From contig JACPQM010000039.1 in the NCBI GenBank assembly GCA_016190505.1, positions 1 to 42,455 of the forward strand: a stretch of 42,455 bases of DNA. Reading direction: 5' to 3'. Source of the DNA: Chloroflexota bacterium. Lineage in GTDB: Bacteria; Chloroflexota; Dehalococcoidia; JACPQK01. The notes below the pieces were generated by a model. It was not told the DNA's origin. It did no database searches and saw only the letters and a list, made by a program, of their open reading frames with translations. The position numbers were made by a program, and so were the translations under genes. Positions within the stretch are counted from its first letter, which is position 1. The number at the start of each line of letters is the position of its first letter. This document shows positions 8,075-16,446 of this stretch, piece by piece.

Positions 8075-8899
8075 ATGACAATGCAGCAGTGGGAGCGAAG
8101 CTCCGTGGCGTGGCCCCTTCCGGGGCAGACGGCTGGTGTGCGGTCCAGGCAGGAGACATTGCCCTCAGCCAGGGCCGCTGTCGCCAAGGCGCGCGTCCTA
8201 GTGGTTGACGACGACGATGCAATGATGCAGCTTGAATGTTTGTGGCTGTCCCGAGCGGGCTATGAGGTCTCTACAGCGCGAGACGGGGTGGCGGCCTGGC
8301 AGATGTTCCAGAAGTTCCAACCGCACGTGGTGGTCCTGGACGGCATGATGCCAGGTATGGACGGCTGGGCCCTGTGCCGCCGCATCCGGGAGACCGATGA
8401 CACCCTGGTGCTGATGCTTTCTGCCAGGGGCGACAAGGAGGACCGGCTTCGCGGTTTCCTATGTGGCTGCGACGACTATGTGATCAAACCTTGTGAGCCG
8501 GACGAACTGGTGGCCCGGATCAGGGCCCTGCTCCGCCGGGCAGGCAGTGATGGTCAACTCGATACGCTACTCGTCCTGGATGGGGGCAAAGTCCAGGTCT
8601 ATCTAGACAAGCAGCGGGTGACGGTCAACGGGTGTCTCGTGGACTTGACGTCCACCGAGTACCGCATACTGGCCTGCCTGGCCGGCAAGCGGGGTGGCGT
8701 GACCAGCCACAAAGAGCTGCTTGATGCCGCTTGGGGTGGGTATGGGATGGTCCAGGACGAGAGCTACGACGCCGGCCGGGACGAGATCAAGGTCTACATC
8801 AGCTACCTGCGCCGCAAGTTGGGGGACGATGCCCGGTCACCACGTATTATCCACACCGTGCGGACCATGGGGTATCGTCTGGCAGATGCAGGCCAGTAG
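8075..8899 (+). CDS. OmpR-family response regulator, orphan type
   Basis: A 274-aa response regulator with an unusual N-terminal extension of about 35 residues before the receiver strand VLVVDDDDAMM. Phospho-acceptor Asp89 lies in VVLDGMMPGMDG, with MLSARG and DDYVIKPCEPDEL following. The C-terminal winged helix includes LTSTEYRILACLAGKRGGV and YISYLRRKLGD and ends TVRTMGYRLADAG. GAGGAGGG (8063-8070) precedes ATG 8075; ATG 8081 is the alternative, and an in-frame TTG at 8045 is unlikely. It is followed by a degenerate kinase-like gene rather than a normal kinase, so its phospho-donor may be encoded elsewhere. The target genes are not evident. Confidence 0.85.
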   Translation: MTMQQWERSSVAWPLPGQTAGVRSRQETLPSARAAVAKARVLVVDDDDAMMQLECLWLSRAGYEVSTARDGVAAWQMFQKFQPHVVVLDGMMPGMDGWALCRRIRETDDTLVLMLSARGDKEDRLRGFLCGCDDYVIKPCEPDELVARIRALLRRAGSDGQLDTLLVLDGGKVQVYLDKQRVTVNGCLVDLTSTEYRILACLAGKRGGVTSHKELLDAAWGGYGMVQDESYDAGRDEIKVYISYLRRKLGDDARSPRIIHTVRTMGYRLADAGQ

Positions 8900-8936
8900 G
8901 GCCACTCAAGGGTTGGGGGTGGGCAGGGTGGTGAGG

Positions 8937-9851
8937 ATGGCCCGGGAGTCTCGGCAGGGACCGCCTGGGAATGGGACCGGAGTGGAATCCGGCCACCCCA
9001 GGGCGGTCCCACCGGCCGGCCCTTGTCCGTCGCTTCCAGTGACAGCAAGGCGCGAGGCGCAATACCTGGCGGCCTACGATGATGTCCTGTCCCCAATCAG
9101 GTTAGTCCGTGCCCGTGCCGAGGCCGTGCTGGGCATGACCCGGGCAATGTCCCGCCGGGAGATAGAAGGACAGCTCCAGGGCATTGTGCGCAGTCTGGCC
9201 CAATTGGACCAGCAGATGCATAACATCATGAGCTCTCGCCTTCTGGCCGAGGGAGGGATGGAAGTTGAGTGGCAAGATGTTGATCTATCCGGCATCGTGC
9301 GGTCCCTGGCCCAGGAATACCGAAAGCTCTACGGTCCCTGGCGCGTCAAGACCTTCGTGGAAAGGGCATTGCCTTCGGTGCTCGGAGACCCGGCGAGGGT
9401 GGAGCAGGCCCTGGCCAACCTCATGGACGATGCCCTCAGATACTCCCCGTCAGACTGTGCAATCTCCGTGGGCGCCCGGCGCCAGCCGGGGCCGGCGGCT
9501 GCGCTAACCTCAAATGCAGTTGATAACACGCCCGTCGTCGGCATCTGGGTGCACTGCCCGGCTGACACCGCGCAGGCGGGGGAGTTGGAAGATGTGTTCG
9601 AGGCCAGCCAGACAGAGGACCTGGCGGTCCTCCTGGGGGATGGCCTGGGGCTGCACGTGTGCCGCCGGATCGTGAAGGCCCACGGTGGCCGGTTGGTCAT
9701 GGACAGCCGGCCCCGCCAGGGGGTCACCTTCTTGTTCTACTTACCCGTGGGAGGTGGCCCAAAGCAGCTCCACCTGTGGGATGGCGGCCTGCCCGGCCAG
9801 TGCCTTCCCCTGGTGACACTAGCGCCAGACGTACCGGACACGGTAGCGTAG
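8937..9851 (+). CDS. Histidine-kinase-like protein with lost catalytic motifs
   Basis: A soluble protein of about 304 aa with the fold order of HisKA plus HATPase but broken motifs. Where a kinase has SHELRTPL this protein has YDDVLSPI, so the phospho-accepting His is replaced by Asp48. The N box reads LANLMDDALRYSP, with Asp in place of the second Asn. No DxGxG G1 box is visible; that stretch reads VHCPADTAQAGELEDVFEAS. The G2-like LLGDGLGLHVCRRIVKAHGG is retained. The gene follows the orphan regulator directly. The start is uncertain: GTG 8931 and ATG 8937 are both possible and neither has a strong ribosome site. It probably acts as a binding partner or phosphatase-like regulator rather than a kinase; this is inference. 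Confidence 0.7.
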   Translation: MARESRQGPPGNGTGVESGHPRAVPPAGPCPSLPVTARREAQYLAAYDDVLSPIRLVRARAEAVLGMTRAMSRREIEGQLQGIVRSLAQLDQQMHNIMSSRLLAEGGMEVEWQDVDLSGIVRSLAQEYRKLYGPWRVKTFVERALPSVLGDPARVEQALANLMDDALRYSPSDCAISVGARRQPGPAAALTSNAVDNTPVVGIWVHCPADTAQAGELEDVFEASQTEDLAVLLGDGLGLHVCRRIVKAHGGRLVMDSRPRQGVTFLFYLPVGGGPKQLHLWDGGLPGQCLPLVTLAPDVPDTVA

Positions 9852-9889
9852 GGGCATTCGAGCAGGAACCCCGTATCCGGTCAGCGCCC

Positions 9890-12118
9890 CTACAGGCGGA
9901 GCAGCATGTCGCTGAAAGGCGGGTCGGCCTTGCGGCCCACCTGCACCCCGATGAGCAGGGCGCATTTCGGGCAGTAGGCCTCCCGGCCTACCATGTGCTC
10001 CACCATGCCGAAGCGGTTCCACGGCGAGAAGACGGTAATGGGTATTTGCCTCGTGGCAGCATGCATCTTGGGGTCCTCGGTGGCTTCGCCGTAGATGTGG
10101 CCACAGCGGGCGCAGGCCAGGTAGGGGCGACCCGCCGGGCCTGCCCTGAGCTTGCCGAACGGGTCGCCCCTACGCACGATCTTGAGGCAGGTGGCAATAG
10201 GTCTCCCGGCATTCCCGGCGAGGTAGGGGCGACCCGGCGGGTCGCCCCTACGCACTGATGTAGCCGCCGGACGCACCGCCTCCAGGAGGCGGAGCTGACG
10301 GAGGCGGTGTCTCTCGTGGGCGGTGTCCTCGGTGTCGGCCTTGCCGCTGACAGGGTCCAGCACAACTCCGTAGACGTGCAACGCGACTTCGCGAGACACA
10401 AGCCCCTGGGTCACATCGCGGGCCACCAGGTCTGGGCTTCTCTCCAGCGGGTCGCCGTAGCCCCCGCCGCCACAGGAGCCCATGAGCAGGGCATCCTCCA
10501 GTTGCAGGTCGAACCTGTCCTTGGGGTAGCGTGATTCCAGTTTCTCGCAGGTCACATCCTCAAGGCCAGCCGGCACTAGTTGCGCCGCCAGCAGTTGGCG
10601 AGCGTTGCTTCCCCGCAGGCAGAGGCGCACGTTGACCGAGGAGGGCATGCCCCCGTACAGGCCGCGGGCGTCGGGGTGGCTGGCGCCGTGGGTGATCATG
10701 GTCATGTCCAGCGGCTGGCGCGTGCGGTGGGGAATGATCATAAGCTCGGTGCCCGCGCCTCCCCGGTAGGTCCCCGCGCCGGCGGTGTCGCGGCCCAGCT
10801 TCCGGTAGAGGTAGAGCACGGGATAGAGGCGCTCGTAGGTCTCGACGTTGCCAATTCCCTGGCAGGGCGAGCCGGGGACGCCGCCCACGTCCATGCCGTC
10901 CTTGTAGGTCCGGGCGCCGCCGCCCGGGCCCTGGTCCAGGAGAATCCCGGTGAACCTCTGGCCGTCCTCTTTGTAGCCGGCGACCACGTAGAACTGGGAC
11001 AACGCGCCTCCAGCCTGCGCCTCGACATGGTACTTCTCCGTGCAGTCCAGCATCCGGGCGATGGCGGTGCAGGCAAGCTGGCCCGTAGCGAAGGCGGCGG
11101 CTACTGTGGCCATGCTCACCGCCGCCGGGTGGCGGGCATTATTGATAGCGCCTTCTTCAGAGACGATGTCTATCTGGTTCATGACGCCGCCGGGGCACCA
11201 GGGCATGTCGTAGCACAGCATGGGTAGCACCGCCGACATGGTGCCGCCCTCCAGGCCCACGCGGGTGCAGTTGATCATGCCCGGCGCCTGGGGACTGGTC
11301 CCCGTATAGTCGAAGGTCAGGCGGTCGCCGGCCTTGGTCATGGCCAGGCGGAACTCGTAGAGCTTGTTCTCGTTGCCGTCATGGTCTATGAAGCCACGGT
11401 CGCACCAGGTACCATCCGGCAGCTCCAACAGGCGCCGGGCGAAGCCACGTCTGGCCAGCTCCATGATGTGCGCCTGAGCGGCCAGGAAGGTATCCTTGCC
11501 GTACTGGCGGATGATCTCGTGGACTCGCTGGCGGGTGCGGTTGATGGCCGCCAGCCGTGCCCGGATGTCCAGGGCGTTGAGCTCCGGGGTGCGCGTGTTG
11601 CGGATGACCATCCCCTCGATGTCCTTGCGGACGCGCCCGCGCTCCACCAGCTTGATGGGCGGGATTACAGGGCCTTCTCCATAAACGTCTTTGGCGCCTA
11701 CGGTGAAGCTGCCCGGGTTGGGCCCGCCCACGTCCACCTCGTGCATGGCGATGCCCGACCAGGCCACGATCTCACCCTCCCAGAAGACGGGAGCCAGCAT
11801 CAGGAAGTCGTTCATGTGGGAGGCGCCGGCCCAGGGGTCGTTGGTCACGAAAGCGTCCCCGTCCTCGAAGCCCGGGTTATCCGACATGTTGGCGATAATG
11901 TGCTTGGTGGCCAAGTGCAGCGACAGGGAAAGGCGGGTGGTGTACACGCCCACGAACAGGCTATCCCCCTGCGGTGTGATCAGGGAGGAGTTGAAATCAT
12001 ATGCTTCATAGACCACGGGGGAGCCCGAGATCTGGGTCGCCACCTTGCCCTGCTCGTCGTTGATCATCCACAGGCGGTGCCGGAGCACCTCCAGGGTTAT
12101 GGGGTCCAACTGCGCCAT
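9890..12118 (-). CDS. hyuB: Hydantoinase B / acetone-carboxylase-type large subunit with C-terminal zinc domain
   Basis: A 742-aa protein of the HyuB / acetone carboxylase family, which with HyuA performs ATP-dependent hydrolysis or carboxylation. The N-terminal part is typical: LDPITLEVLRHRLWMINDE, DAFVTNDPWAGASHMNDF and GGVPGSPCQGIGN, ending at the usual GSCGGGGYGDPLERSP. After about residue 580 comes an unusual tail of about 150 residues. It has two short stretches encoded by palindromic repeats (VRRGDPPGRPY and VRRGDPFGKLRAG), then a probable zinc domain with CARCGHIYG and YCPKCALLIG. That end resembles the small gamma subunit of acetone or acetophenone carboxylases, so a beta-gamma type fusion is possible. 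The start at 12118 has GAGGTG just before it. The gene follows hyuA, whose stop lies 4 nt before the ATG. The true substrate is unknown. Confidence 0.85.
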   Translation of the reverse strand: MAQLDPITLEVLRHRLWMINDEQGKVATQISGSPVVYEAYDFNSSLITPQGDSLFVGVYTTRLSLSLHLATKHIIANMSDNPGFEDGDAFVTNDPWAGASHMNDFLMLAPVFWEGEIVAWSGIAMHEVDVGGPNPGSFTVGAKDVYGEGPVIPPIKLVERGRVRKDIEGMVIRNTRTPELNALDIRARLAAINRTRQRVHEIIRQYGKDTFLAAQAHIMELARRGFARRLLELPDGTWCDRGFIDHDGNENKLYEFRLAMTKAGDRLTFDYTGTSPQAPGMINCTRVGLEGGTMSAVLPMLCYDMPWCPGGVMNQIDIVSEEGAINNARHPAAVSMATVAAAFATGQLACTAIARMLDCTEKYHVEAQAGGALSQFYVVAGYKEDGQRFTGILLDQGPGGGARTYKDGMDVGGVPGSPCQGIGNVETYERLYPVLYLYRKLGRDTAGAGTYRGGAGTELMIIPHRTRQPLDMTMITHGASHPDARGLYGGMPSSVNVRLCLRGSNARQLLAAQLVPAGLEDVTCEKLESRYPKDRFDLQLEDALLMGSCGGGGYGDPLERSPDLVARDVTQGLVSREVALHVYGVVLDPVSGKADTEDTAHERHRLRQLRLLEAVRPAATSVRRGDPPGRPYLAGNAGRPIATCLKIVRRGDPFGKLRAGPAGRPYLACARCGHIYGEATEDPKMHAATRQIPITVFSPWNRFGMVEHMVGREAYCPKCALLIGVQVGRKADPPFSDMLLRL
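10121..10173. repeat. Palindromic repeat inside hyuB, copy A with nested repeat
   Basis: The arms GTAGGGGCGACCC (10121-10133) and GGGTCGCCCCTAC (10161-10173) are perfect reverse complements. The loop holds a second repeat type, CCTGAGCTTGCCGAAC, related to the CCTGAGCCTGTCGAAG repeat near 30530. The whole unit is read through in frame by hyuB. Confidence 0.8.
10223..10251. repeat. Palindromic repeat inside hyuB, copy B
   Basis: The arms GTAGGGGCGACCCG and CGGGTCGCCCCTAC flank a single G, giving a 29-bp perfect hairpin sequence. It has the same arms as copy A and is also translated in frame. Confidence 0.85.
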
Positions 12119-12122
12119 GCCA

Positions 12123-14240
12123 TCACCTCGCCGGACTGCCAAAGCTGCCTATCCGCAGGTTCTGGAACTCGTCCACCTGGGCCTGCACTCCAGGGGGAAT
12201 GACGAGGGTGTCCCCCATGCGTTCCACGATGCAGGGTCCCTCCAACCTGTGGCCGTAGCGGAGGAGATCGCCATCATAGACCCGGGTATCGGTGAATCCT
12301 CCGGCCTCCTCGAAGTAGGCGGGCCGGCTAGACTTGAGTGCCTCAGAGGGATCAGCCTCCCCCTTGGCGCGCTCAGGTAGCACCGCTGGCACGATGGAAG
12401 GGATGAAGCCATCCACGCGGTACTTGATGGCCTCGATGCCCGCCTGACGGTACCCTGAGCCGGGGCCGTAGATGCCGGCATAGCGCGACTCAAAGGCATC
12501 GGCCAGGGCCTGCTGGCCCGCTGTGCTGAGGCGGCCATCTGGAGTTGGGACTAGCAGGGTGCGGGGCTGCAGCCGGTACTTCATGTAAGCGAAGCGGGTC
12601 ACCCGCGCCTGGGCCGGGTCCAGCCCTTCCTGCTGGAACTGCTCCCTGAGTCGTGACTCGATCCTGCCGTAAATGTCGTTGACGGCGCCCAGGTCCCTGG
12701 CAGCCATGGGCAAGCCCGCGGGATAAGACATCTCGTAGCTGTGCAGGATACCACCGGTGAGCATCCCCAAAGCACAGAACACGGTAGCATGGCGGGGGAT
12801 GTAGATGCCCTTGACCTGGAGCTCGCGTCCGAAGGAGCATACGTGGGTAGGCCCGGCGCCGCCAAAGGAGAACAGGGCGAAGTCCCTGGGGTCGTAGCCC
12901 CGTTCGATGGTGGCCCGGCGCACCAGGTCGGCCATATGGGAGTTCACAATCTTGAAGGCGCCGGCTGCTGCCTCCACGGTGCTCATCCCCAGCGCTTTGG
13001 CCACGCCCTCCAGTGCCGCCTCAGCTTTGGCCCGGTCCAGGCGTTTTCTGCCCCCCAGGAAGTGCTCGGGATTCAGGTAGCCCAGGACCAGATCGGCGTC
13101 GGAGACTGCGGGTTGCGTGCCGCCAGTGTCGTAGCAGGCGGGGCCAGGGTCGGCCCCGGCACTCTGAGGCCCCACGCGCAGTATCCCATCGGGGTCAACC
13201 CAGATGATGCTGCCTCCCCCAGCGCCGATGGACTGAGTGGCCAGCTTGGGCACCAGGAAAACGTACTTGTCAATGACCGGCTCGTCCTCCAGGGCAGCCT
13301 CGCCTTTCTCAATGAGGGCGACATCGAAGGAGGTGCCACCCATGTCGGTGCCGATGATGTTGGGCTCGCCGTACTGCCGGCTGAAGAACTGGAGGCCGAG
13401 CACGCCCCCCGCCGGGCCGGAGTCCAGGGTAAGGAGGGGTTTGGTGCGCACCTCGTCCACCGTGGTCAGACCCCCCATGCAGTGGGACAGGAGCAGCCTC
13501 TGGCTATAGCCCAGCTCTCTTAGCCGGCCCTCCAGCCTCTCCAGGTACTCCACCACCCGGGGGCGGAGGTAGGCGCTGAGGGTGGTGGTCACCATACGCT
13601 CGTACTCGCCCAGCACCGGGGCCACGTCCGCCGAGGTGCAAACGTAGGTGCCCGGATGACGCTGGGCAACCATTTCCCGAAGTCGCGCCTCGTGGCTGGG
13701 GTTGAGGAAGGACCACAGGAAGCATACGGCCAGCGACTGGGCGCCCCGCGCGGCCAGCTCGGCGATAGCCTTTTCGGCCTCCGCCTCGTTAAGCTGGCAG
13801 ACGACATCGCCCTGGGAGTCAATGCGCTCGGACACCCCGCGGATAAGGGCCGGGTCCACGATAGGCTCGGCCTTGTCCAACGCCCGCTGGTGTACGATCT
13901 CCCGCTCGGAAAGGCCGGCCACTTTCTGGTTCACCTTGCCGATGAACAGGCAGTCCTCGTGGCCCCGGGTGGTGATCAGGCCTACCCTGGCCCCCTTGCG
14001 CTCGATCATAGCGTTGGTGCCCACGGTGCAGCCGTGGATAACCAGGGAGGTCTCCGCCAGGAACCGGTCCAGAGGCAGGCCCAGGTTGGCGGCGGCTACC
14101 TCCAGGGCGCCCAGCACGCCCTGGCCGGGGTCCCGGGGGACGCTGGCGGACTTGGCCGTGGTAGCCACCTGCCCCCGCTCATCGAGCACGGCGCAATCGG
14201 TAAAGGTGCCGCCTATGTCCAGGCCCACGTAGTAGCCCAA
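12123..14240 (-). CDS. hyuA: Hydantoinase A / acetone-carboxylase-type ATP-binding subunit
   Basis: A 705-aa protein of the HyuA (N-methylhydantoinase A / oxoprolinase) family, an ASKHA-fold ATP-binding subunit that works with HyuB. It begins with the phosphate-binding motif GLDIGGTFTDCAVLDE. Later landmarks are LDSGPAGGVLG, GTDMGGTSFDVALI, GAGGGSIIWVDPDG and FSFGGAGPTHVCSFG, all standard. The start is a TTG with a GAGGCGAG stretch before it; it fits the family N-terminus exactly. hyuB follows immediately. The pair could act on a hydantoin, an oxoproline, a ketone or an aromatic ketone; the nearby CoA-transferases and acyl-CoA dehydrogenase favour a degradation pathway leading to acyl-CoA. 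Confidence 0.9.
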   Translation of the reverse strand: MGYYVGLDIGGTFTDCAVLDERGQVATTAKSASVPRDPGQGVLGALEVAAANLGLPLDRFLAETSLVIHGCTVGTNAMIERKGARVGLITTRGHEDCLFIGKVNQKVAGLSEREIVHQRALDKAEPIVDPALIRGVSERIDSQGDVVCQLNEAEAEKAIAELAARGAQSLAVCFLWSFLNPSHEARLREMVAQRHPGTYVCTSADVAPVLGEYERMVTTTLSAYLRPRVVEYLERLEGRLRELGYSQRLLLSHCMGGLTTVDEVRTKPLLTLDSGPAGGVLGLQFFSRQYGEPNIIGTDMGGTSFDVALIEKGEAALEDEPVIDKYVFLVPKLATQSIGAGGGSIIWVDPDGILRVGPQSAGADPGPACYDTGGTQPAVSDADLVLGYLNPEHFLGGRKRLDRAKAEAALEGVAKALGMSTVEAAAGAFKIVNSHMADLVRRATIERGYDPRDFALFSFGGAGPTHVCSFGRELQVKGIYIPRHATVFCALGMLTGGILHSYEMSYPAGLPMAARDLGAVNDIYGRIESRLREQFQQEGLDPAQARVTRFAYMKYRLQPRTLLVPTPDGRLSTAGQQALADAFESRYAGIYGPGSGYRQAGIEAIKYRVDGFIPSIVPAVLPERAKGEADPSEALKSSRPAYFEEAGGFTDTRVYDGDLLRYGHRLEGPCIVERMGDTLVIPPGVQAQVDEFQNLRIGSFGSPAR

Positions 14241-14283
14241 TCACTCGCCTCTGCTTGCCGGCTTGTAGCTGACTCAGTAGCCG

Positions 14284-14314
14284 AATGATACTCTAGCGAC
14301 GACAGTCGAGGCAA
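14284..14314 (-). promoter_or_regulatory. Candidate promoter for hyuAB
   Basis: On the minus strand TTGCCT (14314-14309) and TATCAT (14289-14284) are separated by 19 bp and lie about 45 bp before the hyuA start. The long spacer makes this tentative. Confidence 0.3.
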
Positions 14315-14396
14315 GACCCGGCCGCTGGGGGATGCCTCCGGCGCCTGGTTCTGGTAAGCTAATGGCCATGCAGCGCTGCAAGGGAGACAACGCCAC

Positions 14397-15062
14397 GTGA
14401 CCGAAGTCAAGGGCCTGACCCGGGAGCTGATTGCCCTGCGCGTGGTCAAGGAGCTGCGCGACGGGTTCTACGTGAACCTGGGCATCGGTTTGCCCACCCT
14501 GGTCTCCAACTTCATCCCACCTGGCATGACCGTCATCCTCCAGTCGGAGAACGGCATGCTGGGTTACGGCCGCATCGCCGAGGAGCGGGAGATAGACCCT
14601 GACCTGATCAACGCCGGCGGCCAGTACGTCACCCTCGCCCCCGGGGCATGCTTCTTCCACAGCGCCGATTCCTTCGCCATGATCCGGGGGGGCCACGTGG
14701 ACCTGACGGTGCTGGGCGGGCTACAGGTCTCGGAGAAAGGGGACCTGGCCAACTGGATGGTGCCCCAGCGCGGCGTAGGCTCCATCGGCGGCGCTATGGA
14801 CCTGGTCTATGGGGCGAAGCGAGTGATAATCGCCATGGAGCACACGGCTAAAGGGCAGCCCCGCATCGTGCGGGAGTGCACTTACCCCCTCACCGGCCGG
14901 CGGGTGGTCAATACCATCGTCACTAACCTGGCGGTCATCGAGGTGACTCGCCAGGGCCTGGTGCTCCAGGAGGTGGCCCCGAGTGTCACGGCGGAAGAAG
15001 TGCAGGCGGTCACCGAGCCCAGGCTCATCATCAGCCCGGACCTGCGCGAAATGGAGCTGTGA
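14397..15062 (+). CDS. Family I CoA-transferase, beta subunit (AtoA/ScoB type)
   Basis: A 221-aa 3-oxoacid CoA-transferase beta subunit, which moves CoA between carboxylic acids through an enzyme glutamyl thioester. The catalytic Glu51 lies in the motif SENGMLGYG. Other family stretches are NLGIGLPTLVSNFIP, GGHVDLTVLGGLQVS and GDLANWMVP. It starts at GTG 14397 with AAGGGAG 10 nt upstream. The alpha subunit that normally precedes it is not here: upstream is the divergent hyuA and downstream a repeat. It is therefore an orphan subunit in this window, and its partner must be encoded elsewhere or be missing. Confidence 0.88.
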   Translation: MTEVKGLTRELIALRVVKELRDGFYVNLGIGLPTLVSNFIPPGMTVILQSENGMLGYGRIAEEREIDPDLINAGGQYVTLAPGACFFHSADSFAMIRGGHVDLTVLGGLQVSEKGDLANWMVPQRGVGSIGGAMDLVYGAKRVIIAMEHTAKGQPRIVRECTYPLTGRRVVNTIVTNLAVIEVTRQGLVLQEVAPSVTAEEVQAVTEPRLIISPDLREMEL

Positions 15063-15165
15063 ACGAGGGTTCGAGTGACGCGTAGACTGTCGTTGCGGGC
15101 AGGAGGAAGCAGCGGTGCCACTGCCCTGTGTCCCGGGCATGACACCCAGTGGGCTACCTCTTGCC

Positions 15166-15245
15166 CGTCATTGAAAGCGCAGCGAAGCAACCTTCTGACG
15201 ATGTGCGGCGCCGGAGATTGCTTCGTCGCTACGCTCCTCGCAACC
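15166..15245. repeat. Composite-family repeat, single hairpin module
   Basis: It begins CGTCATTGAAAGCGCAGCG and has GATTGCTTCGTCGCTACGCT on the far side, the same inverted arrangement as bases 32-114. It ends about 20 bp before the start codon of the class III CoA-transferase at 15265. Confidence 0.75.
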
Positions 15246-15264
15246 GCGGCCCCCGCCGCCCTTC

Positions 15265-16446
15265 ATGCCGCCTAGCGCCCTGGAGGGTATCCGCGTCCTG
15301 GACCTGTCGCAGGGCATTGCCGGCCCCTACTGCGCCAAGCTGCTGGCGGACTACGGCGCCACAGTAGTAAAGGTAGAGCCACCAGAGGGCGAGCCTTCCC
15401 GCCAGACCGGTCCTTTCCCCCAGGACATCCCGCACCCCGAGAAGAGCGGCCTGTTCCTTTCCCTCAACACCAACAAGAAAGGCGTGACGCTGGACCTGGA
15501 GACGGCCACCGGCGCCGACCTTCTGAGAAGTCTGGTTGAGGTAGCCGATGTCGTTGTGGAGTCCTTCCTCCCTGGCTATCTGGCCAGTCTGGGCCTGGGC
15601 TACGAGGACTTGTCGGCGGCCAACCCAGCCCTGGTCATGACCTCGGTGACATACTTCGGGCAGGACGGGCCGTACCGGGACTGGCAGGGCTGCGACCTGG
15701 TCGCCTGGGCGTTGGGGGGGCTGATGCATGTGACCGGCGAGGCCGGGCGGGAGCCTCTGAAGGCCGGCGGCACCCAGGCCGAATTCATCGCCGGCCTGCA
15801 CGCCACTGTGGCCACTATGGGTGCAATCTACTTCCAGGAGGCCACCGGCCAGGGCCGGCACGTGGACGTATCGGCGGTGGAGTCGGTGGCCTCGCTCACC
15901 GAGGCGGCGGCCCTGACCTACAGCTACTCGGGGCACGTGCGGGGGCGGGATGGCGCCCGCCATCACTATGCTTACCCCTCCACTATCCTGCCGTGCAGGG
16001 ACGGCCATATCTTCGTCCACAGCGGAGGCGACTGGGAAGGCTTCTGCACCTTCCTGGAGGCGCCGGCCCTGCGCGACCCCAGGTACCCGGGCGCTCGCGG
16101 CCTGGCGGACGAGATAGACGCCCTGATGCTGCCGTTCCTTCAGCGTCATACCGCTGAGGAGCTGTTCCACTCAGCCCAACTCTGGCGCATACCCTTTTCC
16201 CTGGTGCAGGACGTTGGGGAGGTAATGGCCGACCCGCAGTACCGGGAGCGAGGCTTCTTTGTTGACATAAAGCATCCCCAGGCGGGCGAGCTGACCTATC
16301 CAGGTGCGCCCTTGCAGATGCCCCAGAGCCCGTGGCGAGCCGGACGGGCCCCGCTGCTGGGCGAACACAACGCCGAGGTGTATGGCGAGTGGCTTGGCCT
16401 GGAGGCGGGTGACGTTGTGCGGCTACGGCAAAGTGGGGCCATCTGA
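15265..16446 (+). CDS. Class III CoA-transferase (CaiB/BaiF family), paralogue 1
   Basis: A 393-aa CaiB/BaiF CoA-transferase that would move CoA between acyl groups. The N-terminus LEGIRVLDLSQGIAGPYCAK and the segment VVESFLPGYLASLGLGYEDL are typical, as is TGQGRHVDVS. At the position of the catalytic Asp (in the xxDxxxGLHA region), this protein has Glu173 in QAEFIAGLHA. The ATG at 15265 has no clear ribosome site and lies just after a repeat element. The next gene, a paralogue that does keep the Asp, overlaps by one base, so the two could form a heteromeric enzyme. Confidence 0.88.
   Translation: MPPSALEGIRVLDLSQGIAGPYCAKLLADYGATVVKVEPPEGEPSRQTGPFPQDIPHPEKSGLFLSLNTNKKGVTLDLETATGADLLRSLVEVADVVVESFLPGYLASLGLGYEDLSAANPALVMTSVTYFGQDGPYRDWQGCDLVAWALGGLMHVTGEAGREPLKAGGTQAEFIAGLHATVATMGAIYFQEATGQGRHVDVSAVESVASLTEAAALTYSYSGHVRGRDGARHHYAYPSTILPCRDGHIFVHSGGDWEGFCTFLEAPALRDPRYPGARGLADEIDALMLPFLQRHTAEELFHSAQLWRIPFSLVQDVGEVMADPQYRERGFFVDIKHPQAGELTYPGAPLQMPQSPWRAGRAPLLGEHNAEVYGEWLGLEAGDVVRLRQSGAI

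Noticed and set aside
10580..11227. Plus-strand frames opposite hyuB and hyuA (also 11381-12202, 12741-13523 and 13656-14288)
   Set aside because: Antisense shadows in GC-rich coding DNA; the minus-strand HyuA and HyuB motifs are unambiguous.
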